DNA of 64,000 bases, from the NCBI RefSeq assembly GCF_014656475.1, contig NZ_BNCM01000004.1, positions 124,001-188,000 on the forward strand, written 5' to 3'. Position numbers and translations under genes: made by a program. Position 1 is the stretch's first letter. The number at the start of each line of letters is the position of its first letter. A model generated the notes under the pieces. That model was not told the origin of the DNA. It saw only the letters and a program-made list of their open reading frames with translations, and searched no databases. Source of the stretch: Sinomonas cellulolyticus (GTDB lineage: Bacteria > Actinomycetota > Actinomycetes > Actinomycetales > Micrococcaceae). Below, piece after piece: positions 29,806-37,723 of this stretch.

Positions 29806-32800
29806 ATGCCGAGATGGTCGATAGGCAAGCAGCCCAGCGCACTTGCAGCTGCAACAGAGAGCGACGACGTGCCCGAGACGACATCCCCTGAAGAGGAAGC
29901 GCGGCTCGAGGTGTGGCTCTCCGCCCTGCCCGGAGTCACCGGCCCGGACACGATGCTCGGGTACTTCCCCGGCCCGGACGGCAGCATCGACCTCACCCAT
30001 GCCCACGCCTCTGGCCTCGCCCAGCTGCTCGCAGGGCGCCGAACCCGGCTCTCGACGCTGCTGCGCGACCGCCATGACTACACCCGGGCTGCCCGCGCTG
30101 CCAGGAACCTGCGCGCCAAGTCGCACGAACTCGCCAACGAGCGGGGGGTCGACGCGGGGTATCTCGCCGCGGGACTGGCCACGTGGACATCCGCCGTCGG
30201 CGGCAAGCCGCGCCGTGTGAGTGCCCCGGTCCTGCTGGCTGCCGTGGAAGTGACGGTGCGCCCGGAGCAGGACGACTTCGAGCTCAAGCTCACCGAGCAG
30301 GCCAAGATCAATCCGGCACTCGTGCGGCACCTGCACACGGTGCACCGCATCGACATCGATCCTGCGGCAACTGCCCGGCTCGCGTACAGCACGGCCAGGC
30401 TCGATCCGCACCCCGTCCTCGACCGCGTGCGTGCGCTCATCGCTCCGATTGCCGGCGCTCAGGTGGAGTCCCGTCTCACCGTGTCCACCTTCGCGGACCT
30501 CGAGGAATCGCTCGAGGATCCGGCGATCACCGCTGCGCACCCGATTCTGGCTGCGATGGCCTCCACGTCCGGGGCTGTACACCCGGCCCCGGAGCCGCTC
30601 GACGAGTCCCGCTTCACGCCCTTGGACGAGCGCGACCCCGAGGACGAATTCCTCGTCCTCGACGCAGATGCAGACCAGCAGCTCGTGCTCGACGCGGTGA
30701 GGGCGGGCGACTCCCTTGTGGTGGAGGCTCCTCCCGGGACCGGGCAGACCCAGACGGCTCTGAACACCATCGCCACCCTCGTGGATGCCGGCAGGTCGGT
30801 GCTCGTCGTCGCGGAGCGGAGGGCCAGCCTTGCCGAGCTCCATCGCGAGTTCGAGGCGCTCGGCCTCGGGTCGCTCGTCCTCCAGCTTGGCGCCACCGTG
30901 ACAGCCGGCCAGCTGCGCACCCAGATGGTGCGGGCCATCGTTCGCAACGAGAAGTCCCACGAGCCCCGCCTCGAGGGCATCTACCGCGTCTTGAAGGACC
31001 GTCGGCACCAGCTCATGGACCATGTGGCGTCGCTGCACAATGTCCGCGACCGCTGGGGCTGTTCGCCCTACGAGGCGATGCAGTCCCTCGCAGCCCTCAC
31101 GTCGCTTCATCCGGCGCCCTCCACCACCGTGCGCCTCAAGCGGAGCGTGCTGGACAGCATCAAGGACCGCTCGGGCCTCAGTGAGCGCCTCCGCCGGGCC
31201 GCCGAGCTGGGCAGCTTCAGCCGCGCCGTGTCGGAGAGTCCTTGGCACGGTGCGCGGCTCGTGACGCGCCGCGAGACCGACGAGGCACGCGGGCTCGCCG
31301 CGCGGCTGGCCACCGAGGTCCCCGCCCTGAGGGAACGCATGGCGGCAGTGGCTGACCACGCGTCGATCAGGCTCGAACCCACCGTTCTCGGGTGGGGAGG
31401 CCAGCTCGAGCTCCTTCTCGCAGTCCGCGAAAGCCTCGACAAGTTCACCCCCGACATCTTCGACAGGCCGGTGACGGACCTCATTGCGGCCACTGCGCCG
31501 TCTGCGTGGCGCCGCGAGCGCGGCATCGAGATCACCGCACTTCAGCGCTCGCGGCTGCGCAGGGTGGCCAAGGAGTACGTGCGACCCGGCGTGCACCTCT
31601 CGGACCTGCACAGCTCTCTTGCGCTCGTCCAGTCCCAGCGCGAGGCCTGGGCTGCCTGCGCGACGTCGCAACGCCACCCCGCCGTCCCCTCGGGCCTCGC
31701 CGACCTTCGCGAGGCATTCCTCGCCGTCGAGCGGGGCCTGGTGCGCCTCGGGTCGATCCTGACGCCCACGGCGGCCGGCGGGAAGCTCCTCGAGGCGGAC
31801 GCGGAAGGCCTCGCCTCGAGGCTCACGGCTCTGGCCGAGGATTCCCCCCACCTGCGCTCGCTTCCCGAGCGCACCCTTCTCGAGGATGAGCTGCGCGAGC
31901 ACGGCCTCGAGGACCTCCTGAAGGATCTGGCTGAGCGGGAGGCCCCTGCAGAGGTCGTGGCCGCTGAGCTTGAGCTCGCATGGTGGCAGTCGGTCCTCGA
32001 GGCGATGATCAGCGGGGACGACTACCTCGCGATGTCCGACGGCGAGCAGCTGCGGCAGGCCGAGTACGAGTTCGCCCAGGCGGACCGCACGCATATCGCC
32101 AGCGGTGCCGCGCGACTGAGGTGGCGCCTTGCCCGGGAATGGTCCGAGGCGATCGTGCGCCATTCCCGTGAGGCAGAGGCCTTGCGCACGCTGCTCAAGG
32201 ACGGCCGGATCAGCCTCGCCGCACTCGAGCGGCAGTCGCCGCGGCTCATCAGGCCGCTCGTTCCCGTGTGGACGTGCAGCCCCTACGCGCTGAGCGCGGC
32301 CCTCACCTGGGATCACCGGTTCGATGCCGTGGTCCTGCTCGACGCCGACTCGATGCCGCTGCGCGCCGCCCTGCCTGCGATTGCCCGTGCCGAGAAGGTC
32401 GTCGCGTTCGGGGACCCGCAGGTGGCCAATCCGCGGCCCTTCTCGGTCAGCGTCGAACAGCGGAGCGATGAACCAGTGAGTCCCACCGTCGAGAGCGCAC
32501 TCACGGCTCTCGCCCGGGTGCTCCCGTCGGTGCGGCTGCGCACCGTGTACCGGTCCGTGGACGAGGACCTCGACCTCCAGCTGAGCCGACGCTTCTACTC
32601 CGGAAGCCTCCGGCGGCTGCCCGATGGTCCGAGCGTCACCGGCCTGGACCGTCCCTTCCTCCTTGAATACCTTCCCGATGGGATGGGCCTGCCGAGTGGT
32701 GAGGACGGCGGTGTCGAGTCGGTGGCCGCCGAGGTCAACCGCGTGGTGGACCTCGTGTTCGACCACGCGAGGCACCGTCCGGCCATCTCCCTGGCAGTAG

Positions 32801-34107
32801 TGACCGCGAGCGCCCACCATGCCGCGCGGGTCGGAGAGGCCATCCGCCTCCAGATGGCCAACCACCCCGACGTCGCGGGTTTCTTCGCCAGCGGGGGCAC
32901 CGAGCCCTTCCGCGTGGTCCACATCGACCGGGCCGGCGGCCTGGTCCGCGACCACGTGATCTTCTCCCTCGGGTTCGGCCGCACCCCACATGGGAGGGCG
33001 ATGCACCACTTCGGTCCCCTGAGCGAACCAGGGGGGCGGCGTCGCTTCGCATTGGCCATGAGCCGGGCGCGCCAGAGCATGCACGTCCTGAGCTGCTTCA
33101 GGCCGGCGGAACTGGACGTCACACGGTTGAGCGAAGGAGCTTCGGACTTCTATGAGCTGCTCGACCGGGAGCTGGACGGAAACACCCATCTGGGCACTCC
33201 GGCAACGCGTGCCGCGGCGAGCGCCGAGGCGCTGGGAGCGGACCCCCTCGTCACCGACCTCGGGGACCGGCTCGCATCGCGTGGGGCCCGCGTCTGGCAC
33301 CACTACGACGGTGCCGTGGACATGGCCGCTGCGATAGACCCGTTGTTGACCATTGGCCGCGAGGACCGTGAGCCGAGCGCACCCGTGGCTGTCGAATCGG
33401 ACGGAACGGAACGCTACCGCCGACTCAGCGTCCGCGAGCGCACGCGTCAGCATCCGGAACGGCTCCAGCGGCTCGGCTGGAAGCACTTCACTCTGTGGAC
33501 CATCGAGGTCTTCACTGATCCGAGCGGCTGCGCCGAGATGATCGCCGACCAGCTGGGCCTCGAGACCCGCGCCGACGAGGGCGGCACCGCCGGCTTCCTG
33601 GCGTCCGCTCCAGCCGGGGCTCGGCCCGCCGCCCGCACCGTTGATGCGGTGCCCGGCCGTTCCCGCTCCGGGGTCCAGGAGCATGGGGCGCCGGGTGCGG
33701 GCCCAACTCCCGAAACCGTGAAGGAGGACGGTGCCGTGATCGCCGCATCGAGAAGTGAGGACACCGGCGACGGGGGGCCGGGGAGTTCGAAGCCCCGGGA
33801 CTCGCGGCGAACCGACGCGGAGAGTGCTGAGGCGGCGCGCCCGGATTCCGCCAGCGCAGACGGCGCTGACGGCGCGGAGGCGGGAGCATCGCCCGATGAG
33901 GAGGCGCTGGGGTCCGAGCCACAGACGGAGGAACTCCGGCGCCCACGTGGCGGACGGCGTGTGACCGTCCCGGGGACGGGGCCGGCCAGCGCTGATGAGC
34001 CCGAGCCCGGCAGCCCGGAGCGCACGCCCGAATCTCCACGGAACGGCGAGGGCGTCAGGGACCGTGACCGGTGGCTCAAGGAGCAGAAGCCGCCGCACTG
34101 GGGCTGA
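29806..34107 (+). CDS. Giant SF1-helicase-like/nuclease-like protein with altered ATPase motifs
   Basis: 1433 residues. An N-terminal domain (to ~260) resembles that of DUF4011-type helicases. The Walker A position reads PPGTGQTQTA at 309-318: Q314 replaces the lysine. The Walker B position reads FDAVVLLDADSM at 839-850: A847 replaces the catalytic glutamate of DEAS. GDPQ (869-872) and the motif VI-like ALAMSRARQS (1082-1091) remain. Residues ~1147-1245 resemble the Vsr/MTES_1575 nuclease fold found at the end of such helicases (AVESDG, then RERTRQHPERLQRLGW, WTIEVFTDP). The last ~180 residues are disordered. ATPase activity is unlikely; a scaffold or nucleic-acid-binding role is inference. 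Stands alone between guaA and a convergent gene. Confidence 0.75.
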   Translation: MPRWSIGKQPSALAAATESDDVPETTSPEEEARLEVWLSALPGVTGPDTMLGYFPGPDGSIDLTHAHASGLAQLLAGRRTRLSTLLRDRHDYTRAARAARNLRAKSHELANERGVDAGYLAAGLATWTSAVGGKPRRVSAPVLLAAVEVTVRPEQDDFELKLTEQAKINPALVRHLHTVHRIDIDPAATARLAYSTARLDPHPVLDRVRALIAPIAGAQVESRLTVSTFADLEESLEDPAITAAHPILAAMASTSGAVHPAPEPLDESRFTPLDERDPEDEFLVLDADADQQLVLDAVRAGDSLVVEAPPGTGQTQTALNTIATLVDAGRSVLVVAERRASLAELHREFEALGLGSLVLQLGATVTAGQLRTQMVRAIVRNEKSHEPRLEGIYRVLKDRRHQLMDHVASLHNVRDRWGCSPYEAMQSLAALTSLHPAPSTTVRLKRSVLDSIKDRSGLSERLRRAAELGSFSRAVSESPWHGARLVTRRETDEARGLAARLATEVPALRERMAAVADHASIRLEPTVLGWGGQLELLLAVRESLDKFTPDIFDRPVTDLIAATAPSAWRRERGIEITALQRSRLRRVAKEYVRPGVHLSDLHSSLALVQSQREAWAACATSQRHPAVPSGLADLREAFLAVERGLVRLGSILTPTAAGGKLLEADAEGLASRLTALAEDSPHLRSLPERTLLEDELREHGLEDLLKDLAEREAPAEVVAAELELAWWQSVLEAMISGDDYLAMSDGEQLRQAEYEFAQADRTHIASGAARLRWRLAREWSEAIVRHSREAEALRTLLKDGRISLAALERQSPRLIRPLVPVWTCSPYALSAALTWDHRFDAVVLLDADSMPLRAALPAIARAEKVVAFGDPQVANPRPFSVSVEQRSDEPVSPTVESALTALARVLPSVRLRTVYRSVDEDLDLQLSRRFYSGSLRRLPDGPSVTGLDRPFLLEYLPDGMGLPSGEDGGVESVAAEVNRVVDLVFDHARHRPAISLAVVTASAHHAARVGEAIRLQMANHPDVAGFFASGGTEPFRVVHIDRAGGLVRDHVIFSLGFGRTPHGRAMHHFGPLSEPGGRRRFALAMSRARQSMHVLSCFRPAELDVTRLSEGASDFYELLDRELDGNTHLGTPATRAAASAEALGADPLVTDLGDRLASRGARVWHHYDGAVDMAAAIDPLLTIGREDREPSAPVAVESDGTERYRRLSVRERTRQHPERLQRLGWKHFTLWTIEVFTDPSGCAEMIADQLGLETRADEGGTAGFLASAPAGARPAARTVDAVPGRSRSGVQEHGAPGAGPTPETVKEDGAVIAASRSEDTGDGGPGSSKPRDSRRTDAESAEAARPDSASADGADGAEAGASPDEEALGSEPQTEELRRPRGGRRVTVPGTGPASADEPEPGSPERTPESPRNGEGVRDRDRWLKEQKPPHWG

Positions 34108-34121
34108 CCGCGGCAGGACGG

Positions 34122-34856
34122 TCATCGGGCCCCGGCCTCGACGAGCACGAAGAAGACCTTGCCGCGGGTCGACGCGCCTGCGATCCGGAGCGACTGCTCG
34201 GGAGTGGCACCGACCACCAGCAGGCCGTCTGCGTCCTGCGCCGAGCCCAGCCAAGACCCTCCGGCCGCTGCCCCCTGGGATGCGCTGGTCCACAGGACAG
34301 GAACCTGGGAGGCAAGTGCGCTTGCGGACGCGCCGCCTCCGCCCGCATCAGCGCTGAGGACGAGGTCCACGAGCTGCCCTGGGGCGAGAAGCTGGAGTGA
34401 GGCGGGATCGGCCATCCGGACTGGCACGGCTGTGGTCCCGGGCAGGGTGCCGGTCAGGAGACCGGGCCCGACGAGGGCGGCATCGGTCACCACCTCCCCG
34501 CGGCGCAACGGCCCGGCGAGCCGCTGGCCCGCACTGCGCGCCGGATCGGATTCGGCGCGCTCGGGCACGGCCTCAGCCGGCAGCCGGGCCGTGCGGAGAT
34601 CGGCAGGGGAGAGGGTTGCGCCGCTCGGAAGATCCCGTGCGGCGACGGCGACGGAAACCATTGCCGCCGAAGGGGGAGTGAGCTGGTAGGCGAGGATGCC
34701 GACGCCCAGGCACAGGCATGCCGCAGCGAGGGTGCGACGCCGCCTGTCGAGAAACCGGCTGAAGAGACCCCGGCGGGCTGGCTCCCACGGCCGTACTCTG
34801 TCTCGGCCAGCCGTAGGCCGTCGCCGCAGTGCTGACGGGTGCCGAGGTCGGTTCAT
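34122..34856 (-). CDS. SAF-domain protein, CpaB-like
   Basis: 244 residues: a basic N-terminus, one membrane helix (LAAACLCLGVGILAYQL, about 44-60), then a SAF domain beginning VSVAVAARDLPSGATLSPADLRTARLP. The pattern is that of CpaB/RcpC pilus-assembly and FlgA-like proteins. The C-terminal half is Gly/Ala/Ser-rich. No other pilus genes are in the window. Similar SAF proteins occur next to fmdB in other actinobacteria, so a general envelope role is equally possible. ATG 34856 lies 7 bases after TAGCGT. Confidence 0.75.
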   Translation of the reverse strand: MNRPRHPSALRRRPTAGRDRVRPWEPARRGLFSRFLDRRRRTLAAACLCLGVGILAYQLTPPSAAMVSVAVAARDLPSGATLSPADLRTARLPAEAVPERAESDPARSAGQRLAGPLRRGEVVTDAALVGPGLLTGTLPGTTAVPVRMADPASLQLLAPGQLVDLVLSADAGGGGASASALASQVPVLWTSASQGAAAGGSWLGSAQDADGLLVVGATPEQSLRIAGASTRGKVFFVLVEAGAR

Positions 34857-34863
34857 GCCTGCA

Positions 34864-34869
34864 ACGCTA
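34864..34869 (-). promoter_or_regulatory. -10 box of the SAF-domain gene
   Basis: TAGCGT on the minus strand, 7 bases before ATG 34856. Confidence 0.5.
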
Positions 34870-34965
34870 GTGAGCAGGCTCTACGTCCGCCGCCCCGGGC
34901 AGCGCTATGTGGACAATGCTCGCAATGACTCCTTTGCGAAGGAGGATCGCGCTACTCGGAGGGTG

Positions 34966-35244
34966 TCAGTTCGACGCGGCTGCCGCAGCCGGGGCGGAGT
35001 CCTTGCCCTTCGACTCCTTCGCACCGGTGTCCTTGGACGCCGCCGCGGCAGGGACGCTGCTTCCGCCGCTTCGCGAGTCGGTGCGGTAGAAGCCGCCGCC
35101 CTTGAAAACCACGCCCACGCTGTTGAACTTCTTCCGCAGCGTTCCGCCGCACTCGGGGCAGACCGTCAGCGACGGGTCGCTGAACGACTGAACGATGTCG
35201 AAGGCGTGGTGGCAGTCTTTGCAGGCGTAGGCGTAGGTGGGCAC
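34966..35244 (-). CDS. FmdB-family zinc-ribbon protein, Ruc-like
   Basis: 92 residues. The zinc ribbon is formed by C8, C11, C29 and C32 (ACKDC and VCPECGG), followed by a disordered Ser/Ala/Lys-rich tail of ~45 residues. Mycobacterium Rv0991c (Ruc), a redox-regulated chaperone with the same layout, also lies beside the 5-formyl-THF cyclo-ligase gene and galU, as here. The GTG start follows AAGGAG by 5 bases. A CIRCE-like operator lies 32 bases upstream, so HrcA may control it together with groES-groEL. A chaperone role is inferred. Confidence 0.85.
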   Translation of the reverse strand: MPTYAYACKDCHHAFDIVQSFSDPSLTVCPECGGTLRKKFNSVGVVFKGGGFYRTDSRSGGSSVPAAAASKDTGAKESKGKDSAPAAAAASN

Positions 35245-35275
35245 TGGAACTCCTTGATGGACAGTCGGGGCGCGG

Positions 35276-35302
35276 TTGGCAGTCGGCCGCCCCGAGTGCT
35301 AA
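35276..35302. promoter_or_regulatory. CIRCE-like operator of the FmdB/Ruc-like gene
   Basis: Read on the minus strand: TTAGCACTC-N9-GACTGCCAA. The first arm is a perfect CIRCE half-site; the second matches 7 of 9 positions. It abuts the -10 box TAGAAT (35302-35307, minus strand). Confidence 0.75.
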
Positions 35303-35307
35303 TTCTA
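35302..35307 (-). promoter_or_regulatory. -10 box of the FmdB/Ruc-like gene
   Basis: TAGAAT on the minus strand, giving a leader of about 50 bases that starts inside the CIRCE-like site. Confidence 0.5.
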
Positions 35308-35339
35308 ACAGTCCGGGCGAGCACGCTATTCCGCAGGGC

Positions 35340-35987
35340 CTATTCGGCCGCCGCCGTCAGCGCTCCGCCCAGACGGCGCAGCCCCGCCGGCGTCACTGCT
35401 GCGGCGACGAGGCGATCGAGTGCATCGGCGGGCACGGCGCCAGGGGGGAGGACCTCGCCGTCGTACACCACCGCAGCGGTGGCGGGCCTCGCCCCCGCCG
35501 CGTCCACGCGGGCAAGGAACCGGTCGTAGTAGCCGCCGCCCTGGCCGATGCGGCGCCCCTCGCTGTCCAGGGCGGTGGCAGGCAGGAGGATGCCCGCGAG
35601 ACCCGGGCGGCCGCCGTCGCCGGCGATGGCCTCGTCCCCGGAGATGAGCGGTCCCACGGGCTCCTGGACGGGAGCGTACCGGCTGCGGGCGAACTCGATC
35701 CCGGGGTGCCATTCGACCCATCCCAGCTGACGCGCCGGGAGGCAGATCGGCAGCAGGACACGGTGGCCCTCACGGTGCAGTGCTTCCACGAGGGGGAGTG
35801 TCGGCGGCTCCACCCCGACGCCCACATACGCCGTCAGCACACCCCCGGGCGAGACGTCGGCGCGCGCCCAGGCGAGACCGTGCTCGGTGATCCCCGCGGC
35901 GGCCTCCGCGATGTGCGGGGCCGCGAGGGCGCGGCGGGCAGCCCAGATCCGTGCGCGCAGCGCTGACTTCCGCTCGGCCATGTCCAT
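35340..35987 (-). CDS. 5-formyltetrahydrofolate cyclo-ligase
   Basis: Recycles 5-formyl-THF to 5,10-methenyl-THF with ATP. 215 residues. The family pattern is seen in VLLPICLPARQLGWVEW and above all in LLPATALDSEGRRIGQGGGYYDRFL, the folate/ATP site. It supports the one-carbon pathway fed by fhs in this window. ATG 35987 lies 6 bases after TAGAGT. Divergent from galU with 48 bases between the two starts. Confidence 0.93.
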   Translation of the reverse strand: MDMAERKSALRARIWAARRALAAPHIAEAAAGITEHGLAWARADVSPGGVLTAYVGVGVEPPTLPLVEALHREGHRVLLPICLPARQLGWVEWHPGIEFARSRYAPVQEPVGPLISGDEAIAGDGGRPGLAGILLPATALDSEGRRIGQGGGYYDRFLARVDAAGARPATAAVVYDGEVLPPGAVPADALDRLVAAAVTPAGLRRLGGALTAAAE

Positions 35988-35993
35988 CCCCCG

Positions 35994-35999
35994 ACTCTA
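35994..35999 (-). promoter_or_regulatory. -10 box of the cyclo-ligase gene
   Basis: TAGAGT on the minus strand, 6 bases before ATG 35987. Confidence 0.5.
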
Positions 36000-36022
36000 T
36001 CCGCGGCGGTCGCGCACTCGTA

Positions 36023-36028
36023 TAGAGT
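36023..36028 (+). promoter_or_regulatory. -10 box of galU
   Basis: TAGAGT, 7 bases before GTG 36036. It overlaps an in-frame GTG at 36027, which is therefore unlikely as start. Confidence 0.55.
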
Positions 36029-36035
36029 GTGGCTC

Positions 36036-36956
36036 GTGTCTACCACCGCAACTGTGAAGAAAGCAGTCATTCCCGTCGCCGGCCTCGGCACCCGGTTCCT
36101 TCCGGTGACAAAGGCGATGCCGAAGGAGATGCTGCCGGTCGTCGACAAGCCGGCCATCCAGTACGTCGTCGAAGAAGCCGTCTCGGTGGGCATCAATGAC
36201 ATCCTGATGATCACGGGCCGCAACAAGCGTGCGCTCGAGGACCACTTCGATCGGGTGCCGTCACTCGAGGCGGCGCTCGAGGCCAAGGGCGACAGCAAGA
36301 AGCTGGCGGCGATCCAGCAGTCCAACAACCTCGGCGACATCCACTATGTCCGTCAGGGCGACCCGAAGGGCCTCGGCCACGCCGTCCTCTGCGCGGAGCG
36401 GCACGTCGGCAACGAGCCGTTCGCCGTGCTCCTCGGCGACGACCTCATCGACGAGCGGGACGAGCTGCTCGCCGAGATGATCCGCGTCCAGCAGGCCACC
36501 GGTGGATCGGTCGTGGCGCTCATGGAAGTGCCGCGCGAGTCGATCTCCGCGTACGGGTGCGCGGACGTCACGCCGGTCGAGGGCGAGGATTACGTGCAGG
36601 TCAACGGCCTCGTCGAGAAGCCGGCGCCGGAGGACGCCCCCAGCAACCTCGCCATCATCGGGCGCTACGTGCTGCACCCCGCCGTGTTCGAGGTCCTCCA
36701 CCGCACCGAGCCCGGCCGCGGCGGTGAGATCCAGCTCACGGACGCCCTCCAGGAGCTGGCCCGCAGGGAGGGCGAGGGCGGCGGCGTGTACGGGGTGGTC
36801 TTCCGCGGGCGCCGCTACGACACGGGGGACAAGCTCTCCTACCTCAAGGCGGTCGTGACGCTCGCCTGTGCCCGTGACGACTTCGGCGCTGACCTCCGCA
36901 CGTGGCTCGCCGACTTTGTCGCCGACGGCGCAGACAGCCCGTCGGCACGCGCCTGA
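36036..36956 (+). CDS. galU: UTP-glucose-1-phosphate uridylyltransferase
   Basis: Makes UDP-glucose from UTP and glucose 1-phosphate. The nucleotide loop is AVIPVAGLGTRFLPVTKAMPKEML (residues ~10-33), with VDKPAIQYVVEEA after it and VEKPAPEDAPSNLAIIGRY near the middle. 306 residues is normal. Transcribed with an acetyltransferase gene 8 bases later. The molybdopterin gene moeA, which sits between these two in Mycobacterium, is absent here. Confidence 0.96.
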   Translation: MSTTATVKKAVIPVAGLGTRFLPVTKAMPKEMLPVVDKPAIQYVVEEAVSVGINDILMITGRNKRALEDHFDRVPSLEAALEAKGDSKKLAAIQQSNNLGDIHYVRQGDPKGLGHAVLCAERHVGNEPFAVLLGDDLIDERDELLAEMIRVQQATGGSVVALMEVPRESISAYGCADVTPVEGEDYVQVNGLVEKPAPEDAPSNLAIIGRYVLHPAVFEVLHRTEPGRGGEIQLTDALQELARREGEGGGVYGVVFRGRRYDTGDKLSYLKAVVTLACARDDFGADLRTWLADFVADGADSPSARA

Positions 36957-36963
36957 GAAGCGC

Positions 36964-37581
36964 ATGGCGTCCTCGGCCCTGTGGCCTGTGACCCTGCGCT
37001 CTGGAGATCTGGCCCTGCGGCCGCTGCGTATGTCCGATCGGGCCGAGTGGATGGCCGTCCGCGGCAGGAACCGCGAATGGCTCGCCCCCTGGGAGGCCTC
37101 GAACCCCCAGCCGGGAGGGAGCCTGCCGACGTTCCGCGACATGGTCAGGTCCCTCACGCACCAGGCGCGGGAGGGCTCGGCACTGCCGTTCGTCATCACC
37201 TTGGATGACCCCCGCACGCGCCGGGCGCCTATCGTCGGGCAGCTCACGGTCTCCTCGATCGTGTGGGGATCCGCGCTCATGGCCACGCTGGGCTACTGGG
37301 TGGACCGTGAGCACGCGGGGCGGGGGATCGCCCCTACTGCGGTGGCCATGGCCACGGATCACTGCTTCCGTGAACTCGGCCTGCACCGAATGGAGATCAA
37401 CATCCGCCCGGAGAACGCGCCGAGCCTGCGAGTGGTCGAGAAGCTCCGTTTCAGGCGCGAGGGGCTGCGCCCGCGCTTCCTGCACATCAATGGCGCCTGG
37501 GCAGACCACGAGTCGTTCGCGCTGACCGCGGAAGAGGTCCCGGCGGAGGGCCTTCTCGGGCGGTGGCTCGCCTCGCGCTGA
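36964..37581 (+). CDS. RimJ/RimL-type GNAT acetyltransferase
   Basis: 205 residues. The acetyl-CoA region is YWVDREHAGRGIAPTAVAMATDHCF, followed by LHRMEINIRPENAPSLRVVEKLRFRREG, both typical of the RimJ/RimL branch that acetylates protein N-termini or small amines. The C-terminal part ends HINGAWADHESFALTAEE, also usual. ATG 36964 is 8 bases after the galU stop, with AGAAG before it. Same position as rimJ in the conserved actinobacterial galU-moeA-rimJ-sepX order. Real substrate unknown. Confidence 0.88.
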   Translation: MASSALWPVTLRSGDLALRPLRMSDRAEWMAVRGRNREWLAPWEASNPQPGGSLPTFRDMVRSLTHQAREGSALPFVITLDDPRTRRAPIVGQLTVSSIVWGSALMATLGYWVDREHAGRGIAPTAVAMATDHCFRELGLHRMEINIRPENAPSLRVVEKLRFRREGLRPRFLHINGAWADHESFALTAEEVPAEGLLGRWLASR

Positions 37582-37710
37582 GCCCGGTCCACCCCGAACA
37601 GCACAGGGTTCCGTACGACGGCGCGCCGCACCGGTGTGGTGTTGCTCACCCGCCGCTGGGGTTCTCGCGACACACCGTCGCTAATCCGTGTCGCGTCCCG
37701 GCGATACTCC

Positions 37711-37716
37711 TACGGT
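37711..37716 (+). promoter_or_regulatory. -10 box of the SepX-like gene
   Basis: TACGGT, 7 bases before ATG 37724. Confidence 0.5.
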
Positions 37717-37723
37717 TTTAGAC

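Noticed and set aside
34122..34856. SAF-domain gene as evidence for a pilus (Tad/Flp) locus
   Set aside because: No pilin, prepilin peptidase or TadA-type ATPase is nearby; the gene sits beside fmdB as in other actinobacteria without pili.
34929..34944. Hairpin CTCCTT-TGCG-AAGGAG downstream of the FmdB/Ruc-like gene
   Set aside because: Only a 6-base stem with no T-run; too weak to call a terminator.
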